Assembly (NCBI GenBank): GCA_019639195.1
Contig: JAHBSI010000002.1
Location: 124,001 to 188,000 of the forward strand
DNA length: 64,000 nt
Direction: 5' to 3'
Source of the DNA: Acidobacteriota bacterium
GTDB taxonomy: Bacteria > Acidobacteriota > Blastocatellia > Pyrinomonadales > Pyrinomonadaceae
How positions within the stretch are numbered: position 1 is the stretch's first letter; each line of letters opens with the position of its first letter. Both the position numbers and the translations under genes were made by a program. The notes beneath the pieces were generated by a model. It had not been told where the DNA came from. It was given only the letters and a program-made list of their open reading frames with translations, and made no database searches. Shown in pieces: positions 9,125-18,066 of this stretch.

Positions 9125-10495
9125 ATGAACCCGGATTTTCGACAACAACCACCAGAACCACTCGCGTCCGTCCCTTTTGACATTTCGCGGCCGTATGAAA
9201 CTACGCTCTCGAACGGCCTTCGCGTCGTTATCTTCGAGAATGAGCGACTGCCGCTTGTCAGTTATCGGCTCGCTTTCTTTGCGGGCGACATTGATGAATC
9301 AGATGACGGCCGCGGACTTATGTCCGCAATGGCTTTGCTTCTGACTGAGGGCACAGAGAATTATTCGAGCCAGCAGCTCGCCGAAAAGATCGAGCGTCTC
9401 GGAGCAAGTCTTTCTGCCCATTCGTCGTTTGATTTCACGACGATCTCGGCATCTTCGCTGTCATTTTATACCTCGGCGATCTTCGAGATGCTTTCGGAGA
9501 TCATTCTGAAGCCGACATTTCCTGAAAGCGAGATCGACCTATACAAGCGCAACCTGATCGAGAATCTGAAATTCCAACGGTCGCAGCCGCCATTCCTTGC
9601 TTCTGAACAGGCGGCGAGGCTGATCTACGGAAAGCATCCTTATGCGCATGTCTCGCTCAAGCCCGCGGATGTTGAGCGTATCGACCGCGAAAAACTTCAG
9701 CGTACGCATCGACAGGTACTGATCCCGAACAACGCCGTGATGCTGATCGTCGGTGATGTGCGTCGTGATGAGGTCATCGAGGAACTTGAACAGCATCTTG
9801 ACGGCTGGCAGCCGGGAACAGCGCCCGTTCGTAGTTTTCCTGAGGTGCCAAAACGCGATGGACGTTCGATAACGGTCGTTGATCGTCCCGGTTCGACCCA
9901 ATCGAACATCGTCATCGCAAATTCCGGCCTTGATCGATCGTCGCCGGACTATTTCCCGGCTCTTGTGATGAATCAGGTTCTCGGTGCCGGTGCGTCGTCC
10001 CGCGTGTTCATGAATTTGCGTGAGGAAAAAGGCTACACATACGGTGCATACACGCGGATGGACGCAAGGTCGTTGGCCGGCGACGTTGAAGCGACCGCTG
10101 AGGTTCGAAACGACGTTACGGGCGAGAGCATTGCCGAATTCTTCAAGGAATTTGACCGCATACGTGCTGAAAAGGTCGAGGCTGAAGAACTCGCGGACGC
10201 CAAGAATTTCCTTACAGGCGTATTTCCCATCAGAGCCGAAACGCAGGAAGGCCTGACGACCCTTCTTCTTAGCCGTGAGCTTTACGGCCTGCCGGAAGAT
10301 TATCTGCAAAGCTACCGCGACAACGTCAGTGCCGTTACCGCAGATCAAGTTCAGGATGCCGCTCAAAAGTACATTCGGCCCGACGAAATGGCGATCGTTG
10401 TCGTTGGCGACGCCGCATCGGTGATCCCGCAAATAGATCGCTTTGCGCCTGCGATAGAGATATTCGATACGGAAGGAAAGCCGATCGAAAGATAG
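9125..10495 (+). CDS. M16 family peptidase, non-catalytic partner subunit
   Basis: A 456-aa M16-fold protein without HXXEH: the equivalent region reads GLMSAMALLLTEGTEN, so zinc cannot be bound in the usual way. It keeps the late M16 signature GYTYGAYTRMD, whose Arg/Tyr pair contributes to substrate binding in the partner's active site in characterised heterodimers. With the upstream gene it probably forms a two-subunit protease. The N-terminus is Pro/Gln rich with no signal peptide. The 114 bp after its stop separate it from the convergent DdrA-like gene and contain a terminator-like hairpin. Confidence 0.88.
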   Translation: MNPDFRQQPPEPLASVPFDISRPYETTLSNGLRVVIFENERLPLVSYRLAFFAGDIDESDDGRGLMSAMALLLTEGTENYSSQQLAEKIERLGASLSAHSSFDFTTISASSLSFYTSAIFEMLSEIILKPTFPESEIDLYKRNLIENLKFQRSQPPFLASEQAARLIYGKHPYAHVSLKPADVERIDREKLQRTHRQVLIPNNAVMLIVGDVRRDEVIEELEQHLDGWQPGTAPVRSFPEVPKRDGRSITVVDRPGSTQSNIVIANSGLDRSSPDYFPALVMNQVLGAGASSRVFMNLREEKGYTYGAYTRMDARSLAGDVEATAEVRNDVTGESIAEFFKEFDRIRAEKVEAEELADAKNFLTGVFPIRAETQEGLTTLLLSRELYGLPEDYLQSYRDNVSAVTADQVQDAAQKYIRPDEMAIVVVGDAASVIPQIDRFAPAIEIFDTEGKPIER

Positions 10496-10540
10496 TAAGA
10501 AAGGGGAGTTTTGAGTTGCGGCTTTCGTGGGAGATTGTTT

Positions 10541-10578
10541 CGCCGCTCCATGGAGGAGAGCGGCGTTGACGCGTTTTT
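10541..10578 (+). terminator. Probable terminator after the M16 pair
   Basis: An 8-bp perfect stem (CGCCGCTC 10541-10548 with GAGCGGCG 10558-10565) and a 9-nt loop are followed, after a short gap, by a run of six T. It sits between convergent genes. The gap between stem and T run makes it less than ideal. Confidence 0.5.
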
Positions 10579-10609
10579 TGCCGCAACCCAAAACATTGTG
10601 GACGGATCT

Positions 10610-11320
10610 TCAGCTCGCCCTGCGCATCGGCTGAACGGTGCCGCCGCGGTGCGAAATTGTTTGAAGGTGATCGATCAGGTCAGACGCCGCACGTTTTGAC
10701 AGTTCTTCGACCGCACAGTGCATCAGCTCGCGGCATTCGCCCTCAACATCGATCTCCGAGTTCCTGCCGATCGAACGGATCATCCCAAGCTGCTTTGCCG
10801 TAAGCATTTCGCCGATCGTACGAGCGATCGGGTCGGCGATCGTACGACGCTCCTCGCCATCACCGGACCTTTCTGCTTCTGCGTTTTCGTCAAACTCTTT
10901 CTTGTAAAGCTCTCGAGCGATACCAAACTTTACGGCCGCACGCTTTAGTGCATCGTGCTCGGCCTTCTTAATGCCTGTTTCGCTTGTAGCACGGCCGGTG
11001 CCGATGCCTTCGCGTGTCACGCCGTCGATGGTGATCGCGACCGTTACGGTCATAATGTCGCCGATCGGCCGCAGATCGCGGATCTCGTGATGCCAATTCG
11101 GCGCTTTTTGATCGAGAATGTCGGCGACCGTGTGCCATTCGACGTAATCGACCATCTGCGTATGTCCGTTCCGATCACGCATTCCGGCACGGCGGCGGAT
11201 CAAATGCGGATCGACCGTCTCGCTAAGCCCTTTCAGCGTCGTCGAAAAATCAAATACGTTCGTCGTATCGGCCGGGATTTCCTGTACGTTTGTCTTCTTC
11301 TGGATCGTGTTGCTCTTCAT
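10610..11320 (-). CDS. Rad52/DdrA-like single-strand DNA annealing protein
   Basis: A 236-aa protein with a Rad52/22 fold (about residues 28-140). The diagnostic block runs from VEWHTVADILDQKAPNW through EGIGTGRA to GIKKAEHDALKRAAVKFG and IARELY. This family, which includes Deinococcus DdrA and phage annealing proteins, binds single-stranded ends and anneals complementary strands. The C-terminal third is charged, with a helical AKQLGMIRSIGR segment. The start at 11320 has AGGAG 10 nt upstream. It is divergent from an XRE regulator across a 345-bp gap holding three dyad repeats, which suggests that the regulator controls it. No phage genes are nearby, so a chromosomal DNA-repair role is more likely than a prophage remnant. 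The family call is firm; the damage-response role is inferred. Confidence 0.82.
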   Translation of the reverse strand: MKSNTIQKKTNVQEIPADTTNVFDFSTTLKGLSETVDPHLIRRRAGMRDRNGHTQMVDYVEWHTVADILDQKAPNWHHEIRDLRPIGDIMTVTVAITIDGVTREGIGTGRATSETGIKKAEHDALKRAAVKFGIARELYKKEFDENAEAERSGDGEERRTIADPIARTIGEMLTAKQLGMIRSIGRNSEIDVEGECRELMHCAVEELSKRAASDLIDHLQTISHRGGTVQPMRRAS

Positions 11321-11665
11321 TTGTGTATTTCTCCTAATGTGTCGTTCCAGCCGAGGCTCTTCGTGCCATGTTCGGCAATCTAACAAAGGCCGCCTGCCGC
11401 CCGCCTTGCCGTTTTCATCAAAGATCCTTCGGCTCTGTTCGCAAACGCCCTACAGGCTCCAGGGCGGTTTTGCTCAGTATTTTCAAGTCTTTTGACCAAT
11501 GCATCAGTCTTTAGCTGTTGCATCTATGAAACATAGTATCAGAAGAATTTATTTGTTGCAAGCACGAAACAAGGTGTTGCAATTAAAATTTTCTTGTGTT
11601 ATGTTTTATGCGTGAAACACATTGTGCATCTTTGCACGGTTACTCATGGAGGATGAGGAGAACGT
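11321..11665. other. 345-bp divergent intergenic region (ddrA-like / XRE)
   Basis: The left half (11321-11510) shows no clear structure. The right half (11511-11640) is much more AT rich than its surroundings and contains the three repeated dyads listed separately. Promoters for both flanking genes are expected here. Confidence 0.6.
11517..11619. promoter_or_regulatory. Three repeated dyad boxes, candidate XRE operators
   Basis: A 16-bp motif of the form GTTGCA-N5-GAAAC occurs at 11517-11532 (GTTGCATCTATGAAAC) and 11555-11570 (GTTGCAAGCACGAAAC). A third copy is weaker on the left at 11603-11618 (GTTTTATGCGTGAAAC). Each is an imperfect inverted repeat, with about 10-12 of 16 positions self-complementary. 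Starts are 38 and 48 bp apart. The last lies about 48 bp before the XRE start codon, a sensible place for autoregulation. An extra GTTGCA is at 11576. Binding by the adjacent regulator is inferred from position and symmetry. Confidence 0.55.
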
Positions 11666-12061
11666 ATGGTCTTCAAGAACGACAGTCTTATTGATACGAA
11701 TGAATTGGGCAAAGCTATCCGTCGGCGCCGGCAGGAATTAAGGCTTAGCCTGCGGGATGTAGGCGATGTAACGCAGGTCTCTGCTTCGACGCTTTCGCGG
11801 ATCGAGAGCGGAAAGGGCAAGCCGGACGCGGAGAATATTGCTCGAATCATGCAATGGCTGGATATGCCGGTCGATCGCGTGATGAAAAAGCAGGCAGGAG
11901 CCGATGTCGAGCCGGTTGTCTATTATCCGCACGAATCAACGCCCGAGATCGTTTCCGCGCATTTAAGGGCCGATAAGAACCTTTCGGCCGAAACGGCGGA
12001 CGCCCTTTCGGAGCTTTTCCGGGTCGCGTACTCGCAATTCAGCGGCGGCAAGGGCAAGTAG
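11666..12061 (+). CDS. XRE-family helix-turn-helix regulator
   Basis: A 131-aa DNA-binding protein. A Cro/C1-type HTH spans about residues 13-67 (LGKAIRRRRQELRLSLRDVG, then SASTLSRIESGKGKPDAENI). The C-terminal 60 residues have no recognised domain and could be a dimerisation region. GAGGAG lies upstream of the ATG with good spacing. It is divergent from the DdrA-like gene, and three dyads lie between them. In Deinococcus, DdrO, an XRE repressor of similar length, controls ddrA. The C-terminal halves do not look alike, so this is an analogy and not an orthology claim. A repressor that controls itself and the annealing protein is the simplest model. Confidence 0.82.
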   Translation: MVFKNDSLIDTNELGKAIRRRRQELRLSLRDVGDVTQVSASTLSRIESGKGKPDAENIARIMQWLDMPVDRVMKKQAGADVEPVVYYPHESTPEIVSAHLRADKNLSAETADALSELFRVAYSQFSGGKGK

Positions 12062-12083
12062 ATTTTTCAGAAATTTCAGGGGA

Positions 12084-12449
12084 ATGGTCAAAAATATGGC
12101 ACAGAAACGTTATCGATCGCTGGACACTAGTGTTCTGTTGTTTTTCCTGACGGCTGAGCTTGCACGTTCGGCGACATTCTTTGGCGTCGATACGCTTTTG
12201 CTCTCGATCGCGGCGTTGTTTGTGCTCGTTCTGCCGTATCTTTTGATCGAAGTTGACGGTGTCCCAGCGTTTGGGAATTGGCTCAAACCCAGGCTCGTTT
12301 TTGCGGGCCTCGGGATCGGCACGGGCCTTTTATTCCGCGGGGCTCCCGCTGGAATATCGCATTTACCGATGACGTTCCTGATACTTTCGGCGGTCATCTG
12401 CTCGTATATTCACATTTACGGCCTTTTGAAGCTGCGGTTGGTGAAATAG
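12084..12449 (+). CDS. Small integral membrane protein, unknown function
   Basis: A 121-aa hydrophobic protein with three or four predicted transmembrane segments: around residues 14-32, 36-56, 70-86 and 94-115. It has basic ends (MVKNMAQKRYR... and ...KLRLVK). No family was recognised. Start choice is open between ATG 12084 and ATG 12096; an AGGGG lies just upstream and fits the second better. It follows the XRE gene by 22 bp and may be cotranscribed. It is convergent with the DAHP synthase gene across a bidirectional terminator. Confidence 0.6.
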   Translation: MVKNMAQKRYRSLDTSVLLFFLTAELARSATFFGVDTLLLSIAALFVLVLPYLLIEVDGVPAFGNWLKPRLVFAGLGIGTGLLFRGAPAGISHLPMTFLILSAVICSYIHIYGLLKLRLVK

Positions 12450-12475
12450 GCAAAAGGCGCCAGGCCGCAAAAAGC

Positions 12476-12546
12476 TTCGAAAAAAAGAGATCCGCGTTTG
12501 TACTGCCAAGTTTTCGGGTGGCAGGGAAACGCGGATCCTTTTCTTT
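12476..12546. terminator. Bidirectional terminator between convergent units
   Basis: A perfect 11-bp stem (GATCCGCGTTT 12489-12499 with AAACGCGGATC 12527-12537) encloses a second 6-bp stem (CTGCCA/TGGCAG). It is flanked by a run of A on the left and CTTTTCTTT on the right, so it can terminate both the membrane-protein gene and the trp-aro operon. Confidence 0.8.
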
Positions 12547-12555
12547 GTCTGTTGC

Positions 12556-13605
12556 TTATCGAGCGAACGATTCGGCGTAAAGCGTCGTCCCTCGGGTCGC
12601 CTCAACGGTCACTTCGCGTATTGCCTGCAGCTGATCGACGAGATCGCGGTATTGAGCAAGCGTCAATGCCTGTGCTCCGTCGCAAAGGGCCTCAGCGGGC
12701 CGCGGATGCACTTCGATGATGAGGCCGTCGGCTCCGACCGCAACACCTGCCCTTGCAAGCGGTGCGACCATGTAATTGTGGCCCGTTGCGTGCGAAGGAT
12801 CGACGATGATCGGCAAGTGCGTCATACGATGAACGGCCGGAACGACAGAAAGGTCCATCGTATTGCGTGCATGGTTTGCAAACGTGCGGATGCCGCGTTC
12901 GCAAAGGATGACATCGTAATTTCCCTCGCTCATCACGTACTCGGCGGCGAGCAGGAACTCTTCAAGAGTTGCCGAAAGCCCGCGTTTTAGGAGAACAGGC
13001 TTTCTGGTTTTGCCAACGTATCGCAGAAGCGAGTAGTTCTGCATATTGCGGGCACCGATCTGAATGCAGTCGCCGTACTTTTCGACCGCATCGACGCCGT
13101 GTTCATCCATCGCTTCCGTCACGATATTTAGGCCCGTTTCTTCGCGGACATCGGCGAGCATTTTGAGGCCTTCTTCACCAAGGCCCTGAAAAGCGTAAGG
13201 CGAGGTGCGCGGCTTGTAGGCGCCGCCGCGTAAGAATTTTGCACCGCTTGCCGCAACTTCGCGGGCAACGGTCGTCAATTGCGTTCGTGTTTCGATCGCA
13301 CATGGGCCGGCGATGATCGCGAGTTCGCTGCCGCCGATCGTGGCATTGCCAACTTTGACGACAGAGCGTTCGGGCCTGGCGTCGCGGAGAATGAGCTTAT
13401 AAGGCTGCGTTACGCGGATCGCTTCGGCAACGCCGGGCAAATTCTCAAAATTCGCGGGATCGACGGAACCGCGATTGCCGGTCACGCCGATGGCCGTCCG
13501 AGTTTCGCCGGGCATCGAATGTCCGCGAAACCCGAGCGATTCTATGATCTCGAGTACCTTTTCAATTTCACCGGTGGTGGCACCGGGCTTCATTACGATT
13601 AACAT
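12556..13605 (-). CDS. aroF: 3-deoxy-7-phosphoheptulonate (DAHP) synthase
   Basis: First enzyme of the shikimate pathway: condenses phosphoenolpyruvate and erythrose 4-phosphate to DAHP. About 349 aa with an N-terminal ferredoxin-like regulatory domain (about residues 1-70; [19 protein letters not shown]) and a type I beta catalytic barrel. Visible motifs are [19 protein letters not shown], the metal/substrate segment RGIRTF and the metal-binding [11 protein letters not shown] 13605 is preferred; a GTG at 13614 overlaps the trpA stop by 1 nt and is possible. It is the last gene of the trp operon, so aromatic precursor supply and Trp synthesis are transcribed together. Confidence 0.93.
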   Translation of the reverse strand: MLIVMKPGATTGEIEKVLEIIESLGFRGHSMPGETRTAIGVTGNRGSVDPANFENLPGVAEAIRVTQPYKLILRDARPERSVVKVGNATIGGSELAIIAGPCAIETRTQLTTVAREVAASGAKFLRGGAYKPRTSPYAFQGLGEEGLKMLADVREETGLNIVTEAMDEHGVDAVEKYGDCIQIGARNMQNYSLLRYVGKTRKPVLLKRGLSATLEEFLLAAEYVMSEGNYDVILCERGIRTFANHARNTMDLSVVPAVHRMTHLPIIVDPSHATGHNYMVAPLARAGVAVGADGLIIEVHPRPAEALCDGAQALTLAQYRDLVDQLQAIREVTVEATRGTTLYAESFAR

Positions 13606-13613
13606 ATTCTTCA

Positions 13614-14429
13614 CTAGCGTGAACCTTCAACTTTATGAGTATGTGCCGCCTTTTGCAACGGCAATAATTGATCTATTAGAGCTTCGACGTGGGCGAGCGT
13701 ATCGCCGGCCGCAAGTGCGGCCTCGATCTCGGCCACTATTGCAGAGCCGACCACGGCCGCATCGGCAAATTTCCATACGTTCTCGACCTGCTCTCGGGTC
13801 GAGATCCCGAATCCGACCGCGATGGGCAGATCGGTGAATTTTCTTACTTTCGCAGTCAATTTCTCGGCGTCGCCCGAGAGCGAACCGCTTGCCCCGGTCA
13901 CGCCGGCCTTCGAGACCGCATAAATGAATCCGCGTGCGTTACGGCAGATATTCTCGAGCCTTGCGTCGGATGTCGTCGGCGAAACGAGCGAGATCAGCGA
14001 CATCTCATGTTTTGCCAGCACGCGGCTGAGCTCTTCGGCTTCGGAATCGACAGCATCGACGGTCAGGATGCCGTCAATGCCGGCAGATCTCGCGGCAGAG
14101 CACAGCTCTTCGACACCAAACCGCAGGAGCGGGTTTAGATAGCTGAACAGCACGATCGGCACGGTCGACGCCGAACTCAACTTCTCGGCAATGGAAAGCA
14201 CACGTCTGAGGTTCACGCCGTTATCGATCGCACGCTGCGACGAACGCTGAATGACAACACCATCGGCCATCGGATCGGAGAACGGCACGCCAAGCTCGAT
14301 GACGCTCGCACCCCGGTTTGCGAGAAGTTTGCAGATCTCGAGCGATACCTCATCGTTCGGGTCGCCGGCAGTTACGAAAGGGATGAATCCTCGGCCATTT
14401 GCGAGGCTCTTTGTGATGCGACCGCTCAT
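13614..14429 (-). CDS. trpA: Tryptophan synthase alpha subunit
   Basis: Cleaves indole-3-glycerol phosphate to indole and glyceraldehyde 3-phosphate, channelling indole to TrpB. 271 aa, standard length. The catalytic glutamate is in [15 protein letters not shown], and the catalytic Asp lies in the same block. The phosphate-binding GFGIS and GSAIV near the C-terminus complete the TIM barrel. The start has GGAGG six nt upstream and overlaps the trpB stop by 4 bp, indicating translational coupling. Confidence 0.96.
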   Translation of the reverse strand: MSGRITKSLANGRGFIPFVTAGDPNDEVSLEICKLLANRGASVIELGVPFSDPMADGVVIQRSSQRAIDNGVNLRRVLSIAEKLSSASTVPIVLFSYLNPLLRFGVEELCSAARSAGIDGILTVDAVDSEAEELSRVLAKHEMSLISLVSPTTSDARLENICRNARGFIYAVSKAGVTGASGSLSGDAEKLTAKVRKFTDLPIAVGFGISTREQVENVWKFADAAVVGSAIVAEIEAALAAGDTLAHVEALIDQLLPLQKAAHTHKVEGSR

Positions 14430-15625
14430 TTCGCACCTCCGTTGAGAAGCTGCCGAACAGCGTCAACATCCTTGTCGCCGCGGCCTGAAACATTGACGAT
14501 CATTACCTGTTCACGCGACATCTTTGGAGCCGCCTTGACCGCAAATGCGACCGCGTGAGCGGATTCGAGCGCAGGAATGATTCCTTCGGTACGTGAAAGC
14601 ATTTGGAACGCCTCTAAAGCCTCAGAATCAGTCACCGAGTCATATTTGATGCGTCCGATGTCCCGCAGATATGAGTGCTCCGGGCCAACAGACGCGTAAT
14701 CAAGGCCCGCCGAAACCGAATGCGTCGCGGCGATATTGCCATCGTCATCCTGCAGCACATAGCTGCGCGTTCCCTGAAGTACGCCGACTGCGGCACCTTT
14801 TGCGAATCGAGCCGCGTGCTCACCGAGAGCCGCACCTCTGCCGCCCGCCTCAACGCCGGTCATTTGAACTTCGGCATCGTTCAGGAACGGGTGAAACAGC
14901 CCAATAGCGTTTGAACCGCCGCCGACGCACGCAACAAGAAGGTCCGGCAGTTTTCCGGCCGATTCCAGTATCTGCTGCCGGGCTTCGCGGCCGATCACGC
15001 TCTGAAATTCCCGCACCATCAGCGGATACGGATGCGGCCCGAGGGCCGAGCCGAGAAGGTAGTAAGTGTCTGCAACATTCGTTACCCAATCACGAAGAGC
15101 CTCGTTGATCGCGTCTTTGAGCGTTCGCGATCCTGTATCGACCGCACGAACCTCCGCCCCGAGGAGCTGCATCCTGAAAACGTTCAGCTCCTGACGGCGA
15201 ATATCTTCGCTGCCCATATAGACAACGCATTGAAGGCCGAAAAGTGCACAGACCGTCGCGGTCGCCACACCATGCTGGCCGGCCCCGGTTTCGGCAACTA
15301 TGCGCGTCTTGCCCATTCTCCGGGCCAGAAGTATCTGGCCAAGGCAATTGTTGATCTTGTGTGCACCGGTGTGATTCAGATCCTCGCGCTTTAGATAGAT
15401 GCGGGCGCCGCCGAGTTCATTGCTGAGGCGCTCGGCAAAATACAAGGCAGTCGGCCGCCCGGAATAGTCTTTCAAGAGGCCGGCAAGCTCCGAATGAAAT
15501 TCCGGGTCATCACGCGACGCAAGGAATGCCTCGCTCAATTCGTCGAGCGGAGCAACGAGTGTTTCGGGAACGAACCGGCCGCCAAACTCACCCCAATATC
15601 CCTTGTTGTTCGGTTCAAAATTCAT
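14426..15625 (-). CDS. trpB: Tryptophan synthase beta subunit
   Basis: PLP-dependent enzyme that joins indole to serine to make tryptophan. 399 aa, usual for TrpB1. The Schiff-base lysine is in [10 protein letters not shown], the PLP-phosphate loop is GGGSNAIG, and the [10 protein letters not shown] and GPEHSYLRD blocks are present. It overlaps trpF upstream and trpA downstream by 4 bp each. Confidence 0.97.
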   Translation of the reverse strand: MNFEPNNKGYWGEFGGRFVPETLVAPLDELSEAFLASRDDPEFHSELAGLLKDYSGRPTALYFAERLSNELGGARIYLKREDLNHTGAHKINNCLGQILLARRMGKTRIVAETGAGQHGVATATVCALFGLQCVVYMGSEDIRRQELNVFRMQLLGAEVRAVDTGSRTLKDAINEALRDWVTNVADTYYLLGSALGPHPYPLMVREFQSVIGREARQQILESAGKLPDLLVACVGGGSNAIGLFHPFLNDAEVQMTGVEAGGRGAALGEHAARFAKGAAVGVLQGTRSYVLQDDDGNIAATHSVSAGLDYASVGPEHSYLRDIGRIKYDSVTDSEALEAFQMLSRTEGIIPALESAHAVAFAVKAAPKMSREQVMIVNVSGRGDKDVDAVRQLLNGGAK

Positions 15626-16251
15626 AGAACGTTCTTCGCCGCTTCAATAAAGGCAGCGACCTTTTCGGGATCCTTCTTTCCCTTTATCGATTCGAGTTTG
15701 CTGCACGCATCTACGCAGAAAGGCCAAACTTTCCGGATGGCGTTCGCCACATTGTTAGGGCCGAGTCCGCCGGCCAAATATATGTGATCGAAGCTTGCGG
15801 CCGCCTTTTCCGCGAGATTCCAATCTGAAACGCTGCCAGTACCGCCGTAGGAGCCCATTGCGGGAGCGTCAATGAGAATGCTGATACCGTCGTTGCCGAG
15901 TTTCGCAAGGATCGGCATTGCCTGCTTCGCTTCACAGGCCTTGATGACGCGAAGCCCATTGTGATGTGCAATATCAAGGGCAAATTCGAGTGTTTCGTCA
16001 CCGTGCAACTGTACTGCATCGAGGCCGCAACGCTTGGCCGTTTCCGATATCTCACGCTTATCGGCGTTGACAAAGACCCCAACGAGCGTGACCGAGCCCG
16101 TAATGCATTCGGCGATCGCGGCGGCCGTATCTGCGGAAATGTATCGCGGACTTTTCGGATAGAAATTCAGCCCGATCTCATCAGCTCCGCATTTGGCGGC
16201 GAACCGGGCGTCCTCGATACTCGTAATGCCGCAAACTTTGACCCTAACCAC
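15622..16251 (-). CDS. trpF: Phosphoribosylanthranilate isomerase
   Basis: Catalyses the Amadori rearrangement of N-(5-phosphoribosyl)anthranilate to CdRP, the third step of Trp synthesis. 209 aa with KVCGIT carrying the catalytic cysteine at the N-terminus and a C-terminal [13 protein letters not shown] phosphate-binding pair. The start is a GTG at 16251, chosen because a perfect AGGAGG ends 5 nt before it. An upstream TTG would put that Shine-Dalgarno inside the gene. With this start the gene overlaps trpC by 8 bp. Confidence 0.93.
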   Translation of the reverse strand: MVRVKVCGITSIEDARFAAKCGADEIGLNFYPKSPRYISADTAAAIAECITGSVTLVGVFVNADKREISETAKRCGLDAVQLHGDETLEFALDIAHHNGLRVIKACEAKQAMPILAKLGNDGISILIDAPAMGSYGGTGSVSDWNLAEKAAASFDHIYLAGGLGPNNVANAIRKVWPFCVDACSKLESIKGKKDPEKVAAFIEAAKNVL

Positions 16252-17050
16252 GCGAACCTCCTGCGGCACCAAGTGCCGTAAGTTTTTCTGCAGGATCGCC
16301 GGATGTCATCAGAGCTTCGCCGATCAGAAACGCATCAAAGCCTGCGTTGCGAAGGCGTTCGATCTCGTCCGCCGAAGTGATCCCGCTTTCGGCAACAAAG
16401 AGCGAATTCGACGGTTTGTGTTCCGCCAGGCGAATCGACGTCGCGAGATCGACCTTGAGCGTATGAAGATCGCGATTGTTCACGCCGATGATCTTCGCGC
16501 CGACCTTCGCTGCGATCTCGACCTCTGCGAGGTTGTGTGTTTCGACAAGTGCATCGAGCCCGAGTGAATCGGCTGTCGCGAGCAGACTGCAAAGTTCTTC
16601 TTCATGCAGTGCCGCGACTATCAGCAATATCGCATCGGCACCGGCGAGTGCGGCCTCGTAGATCTGAATGGCGTCAACGATGAAATCCTTGCGAAGCAAG
16701 GGAATTTCAACACTCTTTCTCGCGTCTCGAATGTCATCGAGCGAGCCTTGAAAATACTTTGGCTCGGTCAATATCGAGATCGCGGCCGCACCGCTTGTTT
16801 CGTAGATCTTTGCCCGCTCGGCGGCATCAACCGTCGCATCGATGACGTTCTTCGACGGCGATGCCCGCTTGATCTCGGCGATTATGTTGACCCGATCTTT
16901 ACGGGAAAGGGCCGTTCGCAGTCGAAAGCTTTCGCGTCCGTTGCGGCACGCTTCCGCTTCGGCTTTTAGCTGCGAAAGGTCAAGCTCGTGCGAACGCGCG
17001 GTCAGCGCGTTTCGAGTTTCACCTACGATCTTTTCGAGGAACGTCGTCAT
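16244..17050 (-). CDS. trpC: Indole-3-glycerol phosphate synthase
   Basis: Closes the indole ring from CdRP. 268 aa TIM barrel. Catalytic lysines are in EIKRASPSK and LLRKDFIVD, the catalytic Glu is in ILTEPKYFQGS, and the phosphate-binding end has VAESGI. It is a monofunctional TrpC, with TrpF encoded separately just downstream. The start overlaps the trpD stop by 4 bp. Confidence 0.96.
   Translation of the reverse strand: MTTFLEKIVGETRNALTARSHELDLSQLKAEAEACRNGRESFRLRTALSRKDRVNIIAEIKRASPSKNVIDATVDAAERAKIYETSGAAAISILTEPKYFQGSLDDIRDARKSVEIPLLRKDFIVDAIQIYEAALAGADAILLIVAALHEEELCSLLATADSLGLDALVETHNLAEVEIAAKVGAKIIGVNNRDLHTLKVDLATSIRLAEHKPSNSLFVAESGITSADEIERLRNAGFDAFLIGEALMTSGDPAEKLTALGAAGGSRG
16257..16262 (-). 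promoter_or_regulatory. Ribosome-binding site fixing the trpF start
   Basis: AGGAGG on the minus strand, 5 nt before GTG 16251 and inside the last codons of trpC. It decides between the candidate non-ATG starts of trpF. Confidence 0.75.
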
Positions 17051-18066
17051 GCGGCGATAGCGACCTCGGCGGAAAGTATGTCGAGCTTTGCGACGACCTT
17101 TCCTGAGTCGATCGCGTCGGCGGCGATATCAGCGGCGTCGGTAAGCGATGAGGCTTTACCGACAAGGAAGATCGCGGCGGCGGAGTTTGCGATCACCATG
17201 TCGCGGCCTATAGTTCGCTCGCCATTCAGGACACCGCGGATGCGTGCGGCGCTCTCGGCGACATTCTCAGCCTTTGGCAATGTGACGGTGCCGTGCCGGA
17301 GCCCAAAACTGTCCGCCGCGAGTTCATAATTCCTGATGCCATCAGGAGTAACTTCAACAGCAATAGTGGTCCCGTTGATAGAGATCTCGTCCAGGCCGCT
17401 GCTGCCGTTGACCACGAGCGAACGTGTCGTGCCAAGTCGATGCAGGGCATTAGCGATCTTCGGCACAAGGTCGCCGGACCACGTTCCGATCACCTGATAT
17501 TGAGCGTTTGCCGGGTTTGCAAGCGGCCCGATGCAGTTGAAGATCGTCGGGAACGGAAGGCTGCGGCGAGCATCGGCGAGCTTTGCCGACAGGCGGTGAA
17601 ACGCAGGTGCAAATAGGAACGCAAGGCCGTGACGGCGAAGATTCATCTCGGCGGAAGCAGGCCCGAGCGACGGCTCAAGGCCAAGGGCAGACAGCACATC
17701 GATCGCTCCCGAACGGCTTGTTGCGGCACGGTTGCCGTGTTTTGCCACCTTAATGCCTGAAGCCGATGTCACGATCGCGGCCGCAGTCGAGACGTTGAAC
17801 GGCTTTTGCGAACCGCCGCCGGTGCCGACAATATCAACGGCATCTTCGTGCCCGTGTACGCGTCGGCATCGTTCACGAAGAACCTTCGCAAAGCCGTAGA
17901 TCTCGTCCTCCGTGATGCCTTTTTCGTTCCAGGCGGTCAGAAGATCGACAAGGCCCTTGCGGTCTTCGCTTGCGAGTATTGCGTCGAGTACGTTTTCGGC
18001 ATCGTTTACCGAGACGTCCACGCCGCGTTTCATTCCAAGTATGGTTGTATGTAGTAGTTCGTTCAT
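17047..18066 (-). CDS. trpD: Anthranilate phosphoribosyltransferase
   Basis: Transfers phosphoribosyl from PRPP to anthranilate. 339 aa, standard for a free-standing TrpD with no fused amidotransferase. Signature motifs: DIVGTGGGSQKPFNVST (PRPP/Mg site) and KHGNRAATSRSGA (anthranilate/PRPP binding). The start overlaps the trpE stop by 4 bp. No trpG lies next to it. Confidence 0.96.
   Translation of the reverse strand: MNELLHTTILGMKRGVDVSVNDAENVLDAILASEDRKGLVDLLTAWNEKGITEDEIYGFAKVLRERCRRVHGHEDAVDIVGTGGGSQKPFNVSTAAAIVTSASGIKVAKHGNRAATSRSGAIDVLSALGLEPSLGPASAEMNLRRHGLAFLFAPAFHRLSAKLADARRSLPFPTIFNCIGPLANPANAQYQVIGTWSGDLVPKIANALHRLGTTRSLVVNGSSGLDEISINGTTIAVEVTPDGIRNYELAADSFGLRHGTVTLPKAENVAESAARIRGVLNGERTIGRDMVIANSAAAIFLVGKASSLTDAADIAADAIDSGKVVAKLDILSAEVAIAA

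Noticed and set aside
9539..10591. A 350-codon open frame on the minus strand
   Set aside because: It is antisense to the second M16 peptidase gene, with no domain or signal peptide; a codon-bias shadow.
10610..11320. Prophage remnant, because Rad52-like annealing proteins are common in phages
   Set aside because: No integrase, terminase, structural or other phage genes are found nearby, and both flanks are ordinary chromosomal genes.
11517..11619. Deinococcus-type RDRM operators upstream of the ddrA-like gene
   Set aside because: The repeated motif GTTGCA-N5-GAAAC does not match the RDRM palindrome, so a direct DdrO regulon claim is not justified.
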